DNA of 64,000 nucleotides from Henriciella litoralis (GCF_002088935.1 NZ_NCSS01000006.1:2016407-2080406); one strand, 5' to 3'; counted from the first letter of the stretch, positions 1 to 8,512 are shown. Notes: a model not told the origin generated them from the letters alone. Numbers and translations: made by a program.

Positions 1-1
1 C

Positions 2-205
2 TTCAATGCGCCCGGCCTGGCTGATAGTTTCTCTATCGACATGCCGACCCCATCCGAGCTCAACTCATCAGCCTCGCTGAACGGCGCACTCACCATGCGC
101 GCAACGCGAACACTTATCGATGACGACACAATGCGGATTGTGCAGACCGTCTTTCTCCCCGATGGCACACAGCCGTCGAACCGATCAGTCTATTATCGCG
201 ATTGA
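2..205 (+). CDS. C-terminal part of an unidentified protein (cut by window start)
   Basis: A frame is open from the first bases of the window and ends at TGA 203-205, giving the last 67 residues of a protein that begins outside the window. The visible part is hydrophilic, rich in Ser, Thr and Asp, and ends in SNRSVYYRD. I see no signal peptide, membrane segment or recognised motif. The composition matches the GC-rich genes around it. It converges with the MarR gene whose stop lies at 235, leaving about 29 bases between them. I do not recognise the family. Confidence 0.55.
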   Translation, partial: FNAPGLADSFSIDMPTPSELNSSASLNGALTMRATRTLIDDDTMRIVQTVFLPDGTQPSNRSVYYRD

Positions 206-234
206 ATCAGATTGTCTGAGTAGCAGGCGCCCGC

Positions 235-753
235 TCAGCTCGATGTCGGAGGCATCATGTCCCGATCGACAAAATTCGTATCCGCAAGCGCGGCGACATA
301 GGACCTGCGCAGCTTCTTCAGGATTGGCGCCATCTGTTTCCACTCCTCCGACGTCAATGTCGAAGCAATACTGTTCAGATCAGGCGACACAGACGCATCA
401 CACTCCTGTTTGACCGCAACACCAAGCTCCGTAAGCTCAACATGTTTCGCCCGGCGGTCAGTCGTGGATGGCACAATTTTCACGAGCTGCTTGCGTTCGA
501 GTTTACGCACGGTCGATGACATTGTTGGCTGAGACACGTGCATCAGATCTGCAATCTGCGTGATCTTCATGGGGCGCTCAGCAGATTGCATGACGAACAG
601 CACAGCGTATTGCGCCACAGTCATCTCTCTCGGGAGAAGACCCGTCATCATGCAGGCGCCAAGATGAGATATCCGCCCGATCTCTATCAGCGCCGCATGG
701 GCCACGGCATCGTGAAGAAACCAGGCTTTCTTAGTATCTCCATCTGCTGGCAT
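235..753 (-). CDS. MarR-family transcriptional regulator
   Basis: A 172-residue winged-helix regulator of the MarR family. The core runs from about residue 35 to 130, with the helix-turn-helix near 'ITQIADLMHVSQPTMSSTVR' and a wing carrying 'STTDRRAKHVELTELG', the DRR-type wing typical of the family. MarR proteins bind DNA as dimers and usually release it on binding small phenolic or lipophilic ligands. I chose the ATG at 753 because the MarR homology starts there; an upstream in-frame extension to 921 is rich in Cys, Phe and Trp and looks like untranslated leader. The AT-rich region in front (754-870) contains an inverted repeat that may be its own operator. No obvious target gene lies beside it, since the next gene upstream encodes a DUF3297 protein. 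Confidence 0.85.
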   Translation of the reverse strand: MPADGDTKKAWFLHDAVAHAALIEIGRISHLGACMMTGLLPREMTVAQYAVLFVMQSAERPMKITQIADLMHVSQPTMSSTVRKLERKQLVKIVPSTTDRRAKHVELTELGVAVKQECDASVSPDLNSIASTLTSEEWKQMAPILKKLRRSYVAALADTNFVDRDMMPPTSS

Positions 754-782
754 GAATGGTGAACCTAACTCTTTAAGACAGT

Positions 783-811
783 TTGATCTAAGGCAAAACA
801 GATAGATCCAA
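783..811. promoter_or_regulatory. Imperfect inverted repeat in MarR promoter region
   Basis: TTGATCTA (783-790) and TAGATCCAA (803-811) form an inverted repeat with one extra base, separated by 12 AT-rich bases. It lies 30 bases upstream of the MarR start, in the most AT-rich part of the area. Autoregulation through such sites is common for MarR proteins. The assignment is inference from position and symmetry. Confidence 0.3.
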
Positions 812-995
812 GAGTAAATTTTGAAACATTCGCAATAAAGAAAACCAAATCCAGTTGGGTGACAACTTCGCCGCTGTACTTGGAATATACCCCTGGTTGT
901 TCGCGTCAATCTTTGCGGCAATCGCGGCGGGGCGAAGAAGTTTCACACGCTTTTCAGGCTTGAGATTTGCGCGCCACGCGTGCATCTATCGCCGC

Positions 996-1241
996 ATGAC
1001 CGATACACCGCCAGACAGACTTAGCCTCGATCCGCGAAGCCCCTTCTATGACGAGGCCCTCATCGCGCGGGGCGTCGGCGTCCGCTACAAGGATCAGGAG
1101 CGGACAAACGTCGTTGAGTACTGTTTGTCCGAAGGCTGGATCAAGGTGGTCGCCGGAAAGGCGCTCGATCGGAAAGGCCAACCCTTGACGCTGACGCTGA
1201 AAGGCCCTGTCGAAGTCTGGTTCGAAGACGTCGAAAGCTAG
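996..1241 (+). CDS. DUF3297 family protein
   Basis: An 81-residue soluble protein starting MTDTPPDRLSLDPRSPFYD and containing 'GVGVRYKDQERTNVVEYCL' and 'GWIKVVAGKALDRKGQPLTL'. These match my memory of the small conserved DUF3297 family of proteobacteria, whose function is unknown. The ATG at 996 is chosen because conservation begins there; the longer in-frame reading from 855 would add an unconserved Arg- and Ala-rich segment. It stands alone between a divergent MarR gene and the etfBA operon 131 bases downstream, with no visible functional link to either. Confidence 0.8.
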   Translation: MTDTPPDRLSLDPRSPFYDEALIARGVGVRYKDQERTNVVEYCLSEGWIKVVAGKALDRKGQPLTLTLKGPVEVWFEDVES

Positions 1242-1372
1242 GTTTTTCAAGGGGACTGGCGCGCTGGCGACAGCGACGAAATGACCTTTGACCCGCCGAC
1301 ACGCTTGATTGTTACAGGTTGCTTCTCTAGTTCATCATCAGTCTTCTGAATTGCAACTATGGGAGCTAGCCT

Positions 1373-2119
1373 ATGAAGGTGCTCGTACCCGTCAAACGGG
1401 TCATTGATTACAACGTCAAAGTTCGCGTCAAATCTGACCAGAGCGGCGTTGATCTCGCTAACGTCAAGATGTCCATGAACCCGTTCGACGAAATCTCCGT
1501 CGAAGAAGCGGTGCGCCTGAAAGAAAAAGGCCCCGTTGAGGAAGTCATCGTCGTCTCCGTCGGGCCGCAACAGGCGCAGGAAACCCTCCGCACCGCGCTC
1601 GCCATGGGCGCTGACCGCGGCATCCTCGTCAAAACCGACGATACGGTTGAGCCTCTGGCGGTCGCCAAGATCCTCAAGGGCATTGTCGAGGCCGAAGGCC
1701 CCGATCTCGTCATCCTCGGCAAGCAAGCCATTGATGACGACTCCAACCAGACCGGTCAGATGCTGGCCGCGCTGCTTGACTGGCCACAGGCAACTTTCGC
1801 CTCCGAAGTCGTGCTGGAAGCTGGCAAAGCCACCGTCACGCGCGAAATCGATGGCGGTCTGCAAACGCTCTCGCTTCAGACGCCGGCAATTGTCACGACT
1901 GACCTTCGCCTCAACGAGCCACGCTATGCGTCGCTTCCAAACATCATGAAGGCAAAGAAAAAGCCGATTGATGAGAAGGCCCCTGGCGATTTTGGCGTCG
2001 ACACCACACCGCGCCTCAGCGTTGTGAAAGTGACCGAGCCACCGGTTCGCGAAGCTGGTGAAAAGGTCGAGGACGTCGCCACGCTCGTCTCCAAACTTAA
2101 ATCGAAGGGAGCAATCTAA
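1373..2119 (+). CDS. etfB: Electron transfer flavoprotein beta subunit
   Basis: The 248-residue EtfB passes electrons from acyl-CoA and other flavin dehydrogenases, as a heterodimer with EtfA, to ETF:ubiquinone oxidoreductase in the membrane. It begins [20 protein letters not shown] and has the family's usual length. It carries '[12 protein letters not shown]' and the nucleotide-binding stretch '[20 protein letters not shown]', which holds AMP in characterised ETFs. GGGAG lies seven bases before the ATG. The stop codon overlaps the etfA start (TAATG at 2117-2121), so the two are translationally coupled. Two fatty-acid-type enzymes elsewhere in the window (4945 and 17233) fit a beta-oxidation role, but ETF:quinone oxidoreductase itself is not in this window. 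Confidence 0.97.
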   Translation: MKVLVPVKRVIDYNVKVRVKSDQSGVDLANVKMSMNPFDEISVEEAVRLKEKGPVEEVIVVSVGPQQAQETLRTALAMGADRGILVKTDDTVEPLAVAKILKGIVEAEGPDLVILGKQAIDDDSNQTGQMLAALLDWPQATFASEVVLEAGKATVTREIDGGLQTLSLQTPAIVTTDLRLNEPRYASLPNIMKAKKKPIDEKAPGDFGVDTTPRLSVVKVTEPPVREAGEKVEDVATLVSKLKSKGAI

Positions 2120-3048
2120 TGGCTGTTCTCGTAATTGCTGACCACGACAACTCCACGCTGACCGACGCCACCCACAAGACGGTGACGGCTGCTGCCGCTT
2201 TCGGCGGTGACATCGACGTGATCGTCGCGGGCAAGGATGCAGGCGCTGTCGCAGACGCGGCCGCCAAGATCGACGGTGTCCGCAAGGTTCTGCTGGCTGA
2301 AGGCGATGCTTATGAAAAGCAACTCGCTGAAGCCATGGAAGCTCTGATCGTCCCGCTGATGGACGGCTATGACGCGCTCTTCTCGCCTGCCACCACGATG
2401 GGCAAGAACGTTACCCCACGCATCGCGGCCAAGCTCGACGTCATGCAGATCTCCGACATCACCGGCATTGAAGGCACCGACACGTTCGAGCGCCCGATCT
2501 ATGCTGGTAATGCGATCATGACGGTCAAATCGTCCGACGCAAAGAAAGTCGTCACCGTTCGCGGCACGGCCTTTGATGCGGCTGGCGAAGGTGGCTCGGC
2601 TTCGGTTGAAAAGATCGACGCGCCAGCTGGCCCGTTCAAATCAGAGTTCGTCGAAGAGAAGATCGTCCAGTCGGACCGTCCAGAGCTCACCTCCGCCAAG
2701 ACCATCGTGTCTGGTGGCCGTGCCCTCGGCTCGAAGGAAGAGTTTGACCGCCTGATGATCCCACTGGCTGACAAGCTCGGTGCTGGTATCGGTGCCTCGC
2801 GCGCCGCTGTCGACGCAGGCTATGCGCCGAACGACTATCAGGTCGGCCAGACCGGCAAGATCGTCGCACCAGAACTATACATCGCGATCGGTATCTCGGG
2901 CGCCATCCAGCACCTTGCTGGCATGAAGGACTCCAAGATCATCGTCGCGATCAACAAGGACGAAGAAGCGCCAATCTTCCAGGTCGCCGATTACGGCCTG
3001 GTCGCTGACCTCTTCAACGCTGTGCCTGAGCTAACCGAAGCTCTCTAG
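2119..3048 (+). CDS. etfA: Electron transfer flavoprotein alpha subunit
   Basis: The 309-residue EtfA carries most of the FAD site of the ETF heterodimer. The C-terminal half shows the family signature: '[20 protein letters not shown]', then '[13 protein letters not shown]', '[20 protein letters not shown]' and '[19 protein letters not shown]'. The N-terminal domain (about 1-190) is the divergent half that contacts EtfB. The start overlaps the last base of etfB, as expected for two subunits made in equal amounts. A strong bidirectional terminator follows directly, so the operon is just etfBA. Length and motifs are complete, with nothing unusual. Confidence 0.97.
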   Translation: MAVLVIADHDNSTLTDATHKTVTAAAAFGGDIDVIVAGKDAGAVADAAAKIDGVRKVLLAEGDAYEKQLAEAMEALIVPLMDGYDALFSPATTMGKNVTPRIAAKLDVMQISDITGIEGTDTFERPIYAGNAIMTVKSSDAKKVVTVRGTAFDAAGEGGSASVEKIDAPAGPFKSEFVEEKIVQSDRPELTSAKTIVSGGRALGSKEEFDRLMIPLADKLGAGIGASRAAVDAGYAPNDYQVGQTGKIVAPELYIAIGISGAIQHLAGMKDSKIIVAINKDEEAPIFQVADYGLVADLFNAVPELTEAL

Positions 3049-3072
3049 GCCAGCGCCAGATCGATAAAATCG

Positions 3073-3105
3073 AAAAGCCCCGGGTCCATGGCCTGGGGCT
3101 TTTTT
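3073..3105. terminator. Bidirectional intrinsic terminator between etfA and the sirtuin gene
   Basis: AAAAGCCCC and GGGGCTTTT arms surround a partly self-complementary centre with GGTCCATGGCC. A run of T follows on the plus strand and a run of A precedes it, so it can stop transcription from both convergent genes. It ends at the sirtuin stop codon (3105-3107). Confidence 0.85.
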
Positions 3106-3860
3106 TAGTCCATGGCCTCCAGCTCACTCATGACATCCTGCATGAGCGGCCCGATCTCGGTGTTGAGCACCAGATGGGCATAAGGGTCGAGATCGGTCGG
3201 CTCGCGGTTGACGATCACCAGGCGCGCACCGGCCCGCACAGCCATGACCGGAATACCGGCCGCTGGATAAACGACGAGCGATGAGCCGAGCACGATACAG
3301 AGGTCGGAGGTCTCCGCCTCTGCCGTGGCGCGCTCCATCTTGTCTTCCGGCATCGGCTGGCCAAACGAGATCGTGGCGGTTTTCAACAAGCCCGCACAAT
3401 TAACGCAAATGATCTCCTCATCAGCCTCCCAAGGCGCGCGAAGCTCCTCCAGCTCGTGTCGCATCCCGCAGTCGAGGCATTTGGCGTAGGACGCATTGCC
3501 GTGGAGTTCGATGACCTTGTCATCCGGCACACCGGATTCCTGGTGCAGATTGTCGACATTCTGCGTGACGACAGAGGTCACCTTTCCGCGCTTTACGAGA
3601 TCCGCAATGGCGTAGTGGCCCGAATTCGGGGACGCGCCGACCCAGCCCGCCGAGCGATTGAACACGCGCGCCCAGGCTTCACGGCGCTTGTCGCGTGAGG
3701 CAACGAAGTCCTGATAGTAAATCGGCTGCATCTTGCTCCAGACGCCGCCAGGGCTGCGGAAATCGGGAATACCGCTTTCCGTTGATATGCCGGCGCCGGT
3801 GAAGACGAGCACGCGGTCAGCATTATGAATGAGCCGCGCGAGTTTTTGTGCATCTGTCAT
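3105..3860 (-). CDS. cobB: NAD-dependent protein deacylase, sirtuin family
   Basis: A 251-residue Sir2/CobB enzyme that removes acyl groups from lysines with consumption of NAD. The NAD-binding motif GAGISTESGIPDFRS is at residues 22-36, TQNVDNLH at 99-106, and the general-base His of 'ELHG' at about 120. A zinc ribbon follows with Cys128, Cys131, Cys152 and Cys155, then 'FGQPMP' and 'GSSLVVYPAAGIP'. The distance between the cysteine pairs and the overall length are normal. I do not see the Tyr/Arg pair of the desuccinylase subclass in the usual place, so a deacetylase or other deacylase is the safer call. It stands alone and converges with etfBA across a shared terminator. Confidence 0.95.
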   Translation of the reverse strand: MTDAQKLARLIHNADRVLVFTGAGISTESGIPDFRSPGGVWSKMQPIYYQDFVASRDKRREAWARVFNRSAGWVGASPNSGHYAIADLVKRGKVTSVVTQNVDNLHQESGVPDDKVIELHGNASYAKCLDCGMRHELEELRAPWEADEEIICVNCAGLLKTATISFGQPMPEDKMERATAEAETSDLCIVLGSSLVVYPAAGIPVMAVRAGARLVIVNREPTDLDPYAHLVLNTEIGPLMQDVMSELEAMD

Positions 3861-3880
3861 GAGAGCAGCCTACACAAAGC

Positions 3881-4678
3881 CTAGAACAGCATCCAGATAC
3901 CCATTGCGACCATCATAACATTTTCCGTAAGCGAAACAAAGCCGAGCGGCACGTTGGAATTGCCCCCAACGCACGCACATTTCAGCTCCCTCTTGTCGAT
4001 ATAGACCGCCTTGATGACAGACACCGCGCCAATACCACCGATAATGATCGCAATCGGGGAGGCCAGCCAGATCAGCACGCCGGAGATCATCAAGATGCCC
4101 GCCAGTGCCTCTGCGAAAGGATAGACGAACGCGTATCGCGTATAACGCTGCGCCAGAAGGTCATATCCCAGAAACTGGTTCTGGAAGGCGCCGAGATCCT
4201 GCAGCTTCTGGATCGCGAGAATACACATCGAAACGGCGATGAACCATTGCAGCGCCCGGGCCGTGAAGATCGTACCATAGGCGGCAAAACTCATGGCGAG
4301 CGCCATCAGGAAGGCCGTCGCGAAGATCGCGATGACCGGCTGGTAGCTGGTCTCGTCCTTCTTGTCGTCAGGAACCGATTTTCCAAAATAGCGCAGCAGA
4401 TCGTCATGCCCGCCAATCCGCTGACCATTGATCCAGGTCTGCGGCGTGGTCTCGACGCCATGCCGGGCCTTAAAAGCGTCGGTTTCCTCACGTGTGGTGA
4501 GGTGATTGTCCTCAATCTCGAACCCTTCACGCTTCAGAAGATCGCGGGATTTCAGACCGAACGGACAGATATGTTTGTCCATCACCATCCGGTACAGCAC
4601 CGCCTTGTTCGGGCCGCTGCGGTCAGCCGGAGAGCTCATCGCGTCGATACTTTGGGTGTGTTCATTTGAGTCCATCAT
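3881..4678 (-). CDS. Glutaredoxin-MauE/DoxX-type membrane fusion protein
   Basis: A 265-residue two-part protein. Residues 25-100 are glutaredoxin-like, with a monothiol-type site 'ICPFG' (Cys38), the cis-proline segment 'TTPQTWINGQRIGG' and a closing helix. Residues about 115-265 form four membrane helices of the MauE/DoxX type, which in other systems support disulfide formation or redox balance. A conserved-looking 'CAC' sits between helices 3 and 4 near residue 235. The fused design suggests thiol chemistry coupled to the membrane, but the substrate is unknown. It lies 20 bases upstream of the sirtuin gene on the same strand, so the two may be cotranscribed. Met1 and Met2 are both possible starts. 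Confidence 0.8.
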   Translation of the reverse strand: MMDSNEHTQSIDAMSSPADRSGPNKAVLYRMVMDKHICPFGLKSRDLLKREGFEIEDNHLTTREETDAFKARHGVETTPQTWINGQRIGGHDDLLRYFGKSVPDDKKDETSYQPVIAIFATAFLMALAMSFAAYGTIFTARALQWFIAVSMCILAIQKLQDLGAFQNQFLGYDLLAQRYTRYAFVYPFAEALAGILMISGVLIWLASPIAIIIGGIGAVSVIKAVYIDKRELKCACVGGNSNVPLGFVSLTENVMMVAMGIWMLF

Positions 4679-4792
4679 ACTTCAACAGGATTAAGGGACG
4701 GATGTTCCGACACGCAAGCATCCAGGCTCGCAAATGTAATTTAGCTGGGCTTTTGCACGGCTCGTAACTCGCAGAATTCCCGCTCCAACTTG

Positions 4793-4806
4793 TTGAAACG
4801 CTTCAA
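4793..4806. promoter_or_regulatory. Palindrome TTGAA-ACGC-TTCAA in divergent promoter region
   Basis: A perfect 5-bp inverted repeat with a 4-bp spacer lies in the 266-base region between the glutaredoxin-MauE gene and the 3-hydroxybutyryl-CoA dehydrogenase gene. Symmetric sites of this size are typical of TetR- or GntR-type regulators of fatty acid genes. No regulator gene is adjacent, so the link is speculative. I see no other gene in this region. Confidence 0.25.
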
Positions 4807-4944
4807 TATACCTGTGCCCTGGACGCCACAAAGAAATGCTGGCGAGACTCTCAATCTGCTGACAGGGGTTGATCTTTGCCGCGCCGCACAATCACTCTGC
4901 AAAAATTACGTTTCGGACAGCATGTCGCCTGATCGGAGAGCGCT

Positions 4945-5823
4945 ATGGGTAAAGTAAGCACAGTAGGCGTGGTCGGCGCCGGCCAGATGGGCAACGGGAT
5001 CGCACATGTCTGCGCGCTCGCGGGCTATGACGTTCATCTCAATGACATTTCGGACGAGGCCCTCAGCAAGGGCATCCAGACCATCGAAGCGAACATGACG
5101 CGCCAGGTGGCCAGAAACCTTATCACACCTGATGAGATGTCCGCCGCCATAGCGCGCATCAAGCCCAACACGTCGCTCGGCGCGTTCAACAGTGTGGATC
5201 TGGCGATCGAGGCGGCGACCGAAAAACGCGAGATCAAGGAAAGCATTTTCAAGTCGGTGTGCGATGCCGTCCCGGCAAACGCCTTTCTCGCAACGAACAC
5301 CTCCTCGATCTCGATTACGCGCCTCGCCGCAACGACCGATCGCCCTGAAAAGTTCATCGGCCTTCACTTCATGAACCCCGTGCCGCTGATGAAGCTGATG
5401 GAGGTCATCCGCGGCCTCGCGACAGATCAGCAGACCTATGAAATGGCGCTCGGCTTTGCAGACCGTCTTGGCAAGACAACGACCAATGCCGAAGACTATC
5501 CAGCCTTCATCGTGAACCGCGTTCTGGTCCCGATGATCAACGAGGCCGTCTATGCGCTTTATGAAGGTGTCGGCACGGTCGAAAGCATCGATACCGCGAT
5601 GAAGCTCGGCGCGAACCATCCGATGGGGCCGCTGGAGCTGGCGGACTTCATTGGCCTCGATACCTGCCTCTCCATCATGCAGGTTCTGCATGACGGACTC
5701 GCCGATACCAAATACCGCCCTTGCCCGCTTCTTGTGAAATATGTCGAAGCCGGTTGGGTCGGCCGCAAGGCCAAGCGCGGCTTCTACGACTATCGCGGCG
5801 ACGCGCCCGTCCCGACGCGCTAG
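4945..5823 (+). CDS. 3-hydroxybutyryl-CoA dehydrogenase
   Basis: A 292-residue NAD(P)-dependent 3-hydroxyacyl-CoA dehydrogenase of the HbdA/PaaH type. It oxidises 3-hydroxybutyryl-CoA to acetoacetyl-CoA, or runs in reverse. The Rossmann motif GAGQMGNGIA is near residue 11. The catalytic region 'FIGLHFMNPVPLMKLMEVI' and the C-terminal 'GANHPMGPLELADFIGLDTC' are both present, as is 'FIVNRVLVPMINEAV'. The length matches the single-domain family rather than the fused FadB type. 'GGAGAG'-like bases precede the ATG. It would work with the enoyl-CoA hydratase (17233), 3-hydroxybutyrate dehydrogenase (23047) and ETF in short-chain acyl-CoA or polyhydroxybutyrate turnover, although these are not in one operon. 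hbdA and paaH are both used for such genes and the sequence does not decide between them. Confidence 0.93.
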   Translation: MGKVSTVGVVGAGQMGNGIAHVCALAGYDVHLNDISDEALSKGIQTIEANMTRQVARNLITPDEMSAAIARIKPNTSLGAFNSVDLAIEAATEKREIKESIFKSVCDAVPANAFLATNTSSISITRLAATTDRPEKFIGLHFMNPVPLMKLMEVIRGLATDQQTYEMALGFADRLGKTTTNAEDYPAFIVNRVLVPMINEAVYALYEGVGTVESIDTAMKLGANHPMGPLELADFIGLDTCLSIMQVLHDGLADTKYRPCPLLVKYVEAGWVGRKAKRGFYDYRGDAPVPTR

Positions 5824-5824
5824 G

Positions 5825-6454
5825 CTATATTTCGACTGTCCTGATCAGTTCGATCACTGCCAGAATAACCGTATTCACCGCAACGGCGGCGAGGATCATG
5901 CCCATGATCCGGCTGACCAATGCGGCGCCCGTCATCCGAATGACCTTGAGGATCGGCGTTGCCGCCAGCATCAGGATCAGGGCGGCGAACATCACCAGCA
6001 GCATGATCCCTGCCGTCACGGCCTGCTGCTCAATGCTGAACCGATTATTGTCCGTCAGCACGACGATGGCGAGAATGGCGCCGGGCGATGCGAGCGACGG
6101 CATGGCCAGAGGAAAGATCGCAACAGAGCCTTCTGCCTTTGTGCGCGTATAGCCTTCCGCTTCGGTCTCGGGTTTGGAATCGCCAAAGATCATCGTCAGC
6201 GCGAACAATAAAAGCACGATACCGCCAGCGATCTGAAACGCGGGCAGGCTGATCCCGAGCGCATTGATCAGGAATTGCCCCCCGATCAGAAACAAGAGCA
6301 GCACCAGGGTCGCCGCGACCGTCGCCTGTATCGCAATTTTCCATCGTTTCTCGGTAGCGACCGACGCGGTCACCGCAATAAACACCGGAATTGTGCCAAT
6401 GGGGTCGATGACGACCCAGAGAAGTATGAATTGCTCAAGCAGATTATGGCTCAT
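5825..6454 (-). CDS. MarC family integral membrane protein
   Basis: A 209-residue protein with six predicted membrane helices and the MarC/UPF0056 signature near the N-terminus, 'LWVVIDPIGTIPVFIAVT'. The family was named for a supposed role in multiple antibiotic resistance, which was later not supported, and its function is unknown. Helices are visible around residues 8-28, 40-62, 70-90, 105-125, 140-160 and 180-203. The stop lies one base from the stop of the convergent dehydrogenase gene. The promoter would lie in the 108 bases up to the MarR-type gene at 6563, which reads in the same direction. Confidence 0.85.
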   Translation of the reverse strand: MSHNLLEQFILLWVVIDPIGTIPVFIAVTASVATEKRWKIAIQATVAATLVLLLFLIGGQFLINALGISLPAFQIAGGIVLLLFALTMIFGDSKPETEAEGYTRTKAEGSVAIFPLAMPSLASPGAILAIVVLTDNNRFSIEQQAVTAGIMLLVMFAALILMLAATPILKVIRMTGAALVSRIMGMILAAVAVNTVILAVIELIRTVEI

Positions 6455-6562
6455 CCGGAGGGGTGCGCCCTTTGTCGATTTAATTGTGGCAGAGACCGGT
6501 CACATCGGCGCGCAGCGGCAATTTACAAGCATCGCGCGCTGCGAAACCTGTATATGCCACTG

Positions 6563-7015
6563 CTATGCCAGCGCGCTGAGACCTTTGCGCAACACATCCG
6601 GCTGGAGCGCCTCGATTTCTGCGTCGATGGCCGCGTGCTCACTTTTCCAGATGGGCACGGCTTGCAGGAGAAGCTCATGGCCAGCATCCGTCAGCTTCAA
6701 CAGCCGGCTTCGTTTATCGGCCGGGTTCTGGATAATTTTGACGAGCCCGCGCCGCACGAGCGGCTTCAGATTTGCGGTCAGCGTGGTGCGATCCATGGCC
6801 AGAAGTTCGGCCACCGGTCCGAGCGGCGGCGGCGCGGGCCGGTTCAGCGCCATCAACAGTGAATACTGGCCACTCGTGATCCCCAGATGCCGAAACGCCT
6901 CATCAAATCGGCGCGCCAGCGCACGCGCCGCCCGCTGCGCTGCGAGGCACAGGCAATGATCCCTCACATGGATCGTCGTTTCGTATGGAATCTGATTCGC
7001 CATTGACTCTGTCAT
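6563..7015 (-). CDS. MarR-family transcriptional regulator, divergent from GST
   Basis: A 150-residue MarR-type winged-helix regulator with 'LGITSGQYSLLMALNRP', a recognition helix in 'LLAMDRTTLTANLKPLVRRG' and a wing 'NPADKRSRLLKLTDAG'. An N-terminal 'CLCLAAQRAARALARRFDE' could hold redox- or electrophile-sensing cysteines, since two Cys lie close together around residues 21-23. The start is either Met1 (7015), preceded directly by a palindrome and no clear ribosome site, or Met5 (7003), preceded by ACAGAG. The gene is transcribed away from the glutathione S-transferase cluster at 7065 and shares its 49-base promoter region. It is therefore the likely regulator of that cluster. Confidence 0.85.
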   Translation of the reverse strand: MTESMANQIPYETTIHVRDHCLCLAAQRAARALARRFDEAFRHLGITSGQYSLLMALNRPAPPPLGPVAELLAMDRTTLTANLKPLVRRGLVKIIQNPADKRSRLLKLTDAGHELLLQAVPIWKSEHAAIDAEIEALQPDVLRKGLSALA

Positions 7016-7019
7016 TTAT

Positions 7020-7031
7020 GTTGATATCAAC
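7020..7031. promoter_or_regulatory. Perfect palindrome GTTGATATCAAC, probable MarR operator
   Basis: A perfect 12-bp palindrome lies in the 49 bases between the divergent MarR and GST start codons. Symmetric TTGATATCAA-type sequences are common MarR-family operators. From here the regulator could block both its own gene, where it lies over the ribosome-binding region, and the GST-DUF1428 genes. Position and symmetry are seen; binding is inferred. Confidence 0.6.
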
Positions 7032-7064
7032 CTTTCCAGTCAAGAACAGCCAGCAGAGCCGCCC

Positions 7065-7742
7065 GTGCCCATCAAACCGAATTCCGATATCGAACTCTTC
7101 GTCTTCGACTGGGTGCCGGAAATGGCGCGCGGCTATGTCCGCGACCTTCGGCCCCGCTGGGCGATGGAAGAAGCTGGCATTGCCTACCGGACCACAGCTG
7201 TGAGCGTGGGCGCGAAGGGCGACTACCTATCCTTGCAGCCTTTCGGCCAGGTTCCGGCGATGAAGGAAGGCGAACTCCGCATCTTCGAGACCGGCGCCAT
7301 GCTGCTACATCTTGGGCGCAAGAGCGAAATTCTGATGCCGACCGATGCGCAAGGCTGCGCCTCGACCGAAAGCTGGCTCTTCGCCGCCTTGAACAGCGTA
7401 GAGCCGCACGCTTTCGAACTTTTTTTCGTGCATGTCATGGAAGCCGATCAGGAGTGGGCGAAACTTCGCAGGCCAAGTCTCCACGATATGGTGAAGCGAC
7501 GCTTGGCCCCGCTCGCTGACGCGCTCGGGCAGAAAGACTATTTCGTTGGCCCGTTCACTGTCGCCGACATCGCCATGGCGACCGTCCTTCGGGAAATTAA
7601 CGGCCATATTCCACTGACAGAATTTCCGGTGCTCGACGCCTATCTCAAACGCTGCCTCGCCCGCCCCGCCTTCAAACGCGCGCTTGACGCGCAGTATGCC
7701 GACTTCACCGGCGAAGCCCCCGCCCAATTCGCCACGGCCTGA
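7065..7742 (+). CDS. Glutathione S-transferase family protein
   Basis: A 225-residue GST-fold protein. The N-terminal thioredoxin-like part (about 8-90) has 'WAMEEAGIAYRTTAVS', the helix-1 region near the active site, and 'FGQVPAMKEGELRIFETGAM', which holds the cis-Pro and the Glu/Thr that bind glutathione. The helical C-terminal part includes 'FTVADIAMATVLREI', the conserved folding motif of the family. The start is GTG at 7065. It is divergent from a MarR gene across a palindrome and lies 35 bases ahead of the DUF1428 gene, so the two probably form an operon. The substrate cannot be read from the sequence. Confidence 0.88.
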   Translation: MPIKPNSDIELFVFDWVPEMARGYVRDLRPRWAMEEAGIAYRTTAVSVGAKGDYLSLQPFGQVPAMKEGELRIFETGAMLLHLGRKSEILMPTDAQGCASTESWLFAALNSVEPHAFELFFVHVMEADQEWAKLRRPSLHDMVKRRLAPLADALGQKDYFVGPFTVADIAMATVLREINGHIPLTEFPVLDAYLKRCLARPAFKRALDAQYADFTGEAPAQFATA

Positions 7743-7777
7743 CCGCCCAGCTTGACCGCAAGATAAGGACTGCCCCC

Positions 7778-8512
7778 ATGAGCTATATCGAAGGCTTCAT
7801 CCTTGCCGTGCCGGAGGAGAACAAGCAGGCTTTCATCGACCATGCGAGCGCCGCTTTCCCGCTCTTTGAGGAATTCGGCGTGACGCGCCATGTCGAATGC
7901 TGGGAAGATCAGGTTGAGGACGGAAAGGTCACCGACATGCGCCGCGCCGTCAAAGCCAAACCGGGCGAAAAAATCGTCTTCTCCTGGCTGGAATATCCTT
8001 CCAAAGCCGTTCGCGATAGCGCGTTCGAGAAGATGATGAGCGATCCTAGAATGGAAAATATGCCTGCCATGCCGTTCGACGGCCAGCGCATGGTATATGG
8101 CGGCTTTGAAGCCATTTCGGACATCGGCGCCGGTCAAAAGGATTGCTACGTAAGTGGCTCTGTCTTTGCCGTGCCGACTGCCAACAAGGCCGAATTCACA
8201 GCGTTCGCGAAGAAGATGGCGGCGATATTCAAAGAGTACGGCGCTGTTCGCCTGATGGATGCATGGGGCACCGATGTGCCTAGGGGCAAGGTGACCGACT
8301 TTCAGGGCGCCGTGCAGGCAAAGGATGACGAAACGGTCTCGTTCGGCTGGGTCGAGTGGCCATCGAAAGCCGCCAATGATGAGGCCTGGCCTAAAATCAT
8401 GGCTGATCCGCGCATGGCCGAAATCACGATGCCGGCAGATGGAAGCCGCATGATCTTTGGCGGGTTCACACCGGTTGTGAATCTCTTCTCAAAGACAAAT
8501 GCTAAAACCTAG
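7778..8512 (+). CDS. Tandem DUF1428 protein (two copies in one chain)
   Basis: A 244-residue protein made of two homologous halves, each close to the roughly 117-residue length of a normal single-domain DUF1428 protein such as E. coli YbaA. Half one (about 1-118) starts 'YIEGFILAVPEENKQAFIDH' and ends 'DGQRMVYGGFEAI'. Half two (about 123-240) repeats this as 'CYVSGSVFAVPTANKAEFTA' and 'DGSRMIFGGFTPV'. Both contain 'W', 'GKVTD' and 'DPRM' blocks in the same order. The fold is a ferredoxin-like alpha/beta barrel and the function is unknown. It follows the GST gene by 35 bases. Its stop TAG shares the CTAG tetranucleotide with the stop of the convergent Rieske oxygenase gene. Confidence 0.88.
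   Translation: MSYIEGFILAVPEENKQAFIDHASAAFPLFEEFGVTRHVECWEDQVEDGKVTDMRRAVKAKPGEKIVFSWLEYPSKAVRDSAFEKMMSDPRMENMPAMPFDGQRMVYGGFEAISDIGAGQKDCYVSGSVFAVPTANKAEFTAFAKKMAAIFKEYGAVRLMDAWGTDVPRGKVTDFQGAVQAKDDETVSFGWVEWPSKAANDEAWPKIMADPRMAEITMPADGSRMIFGGFTPVVNLFSKTNAKT

Noticed and set aside
4679..4944. A 66-codon minus-strand frame upstream of the glutaredoxin gene
   Set aside because: No ribosome site, no recognisable composition, and it lies in the promoter region of two genes.
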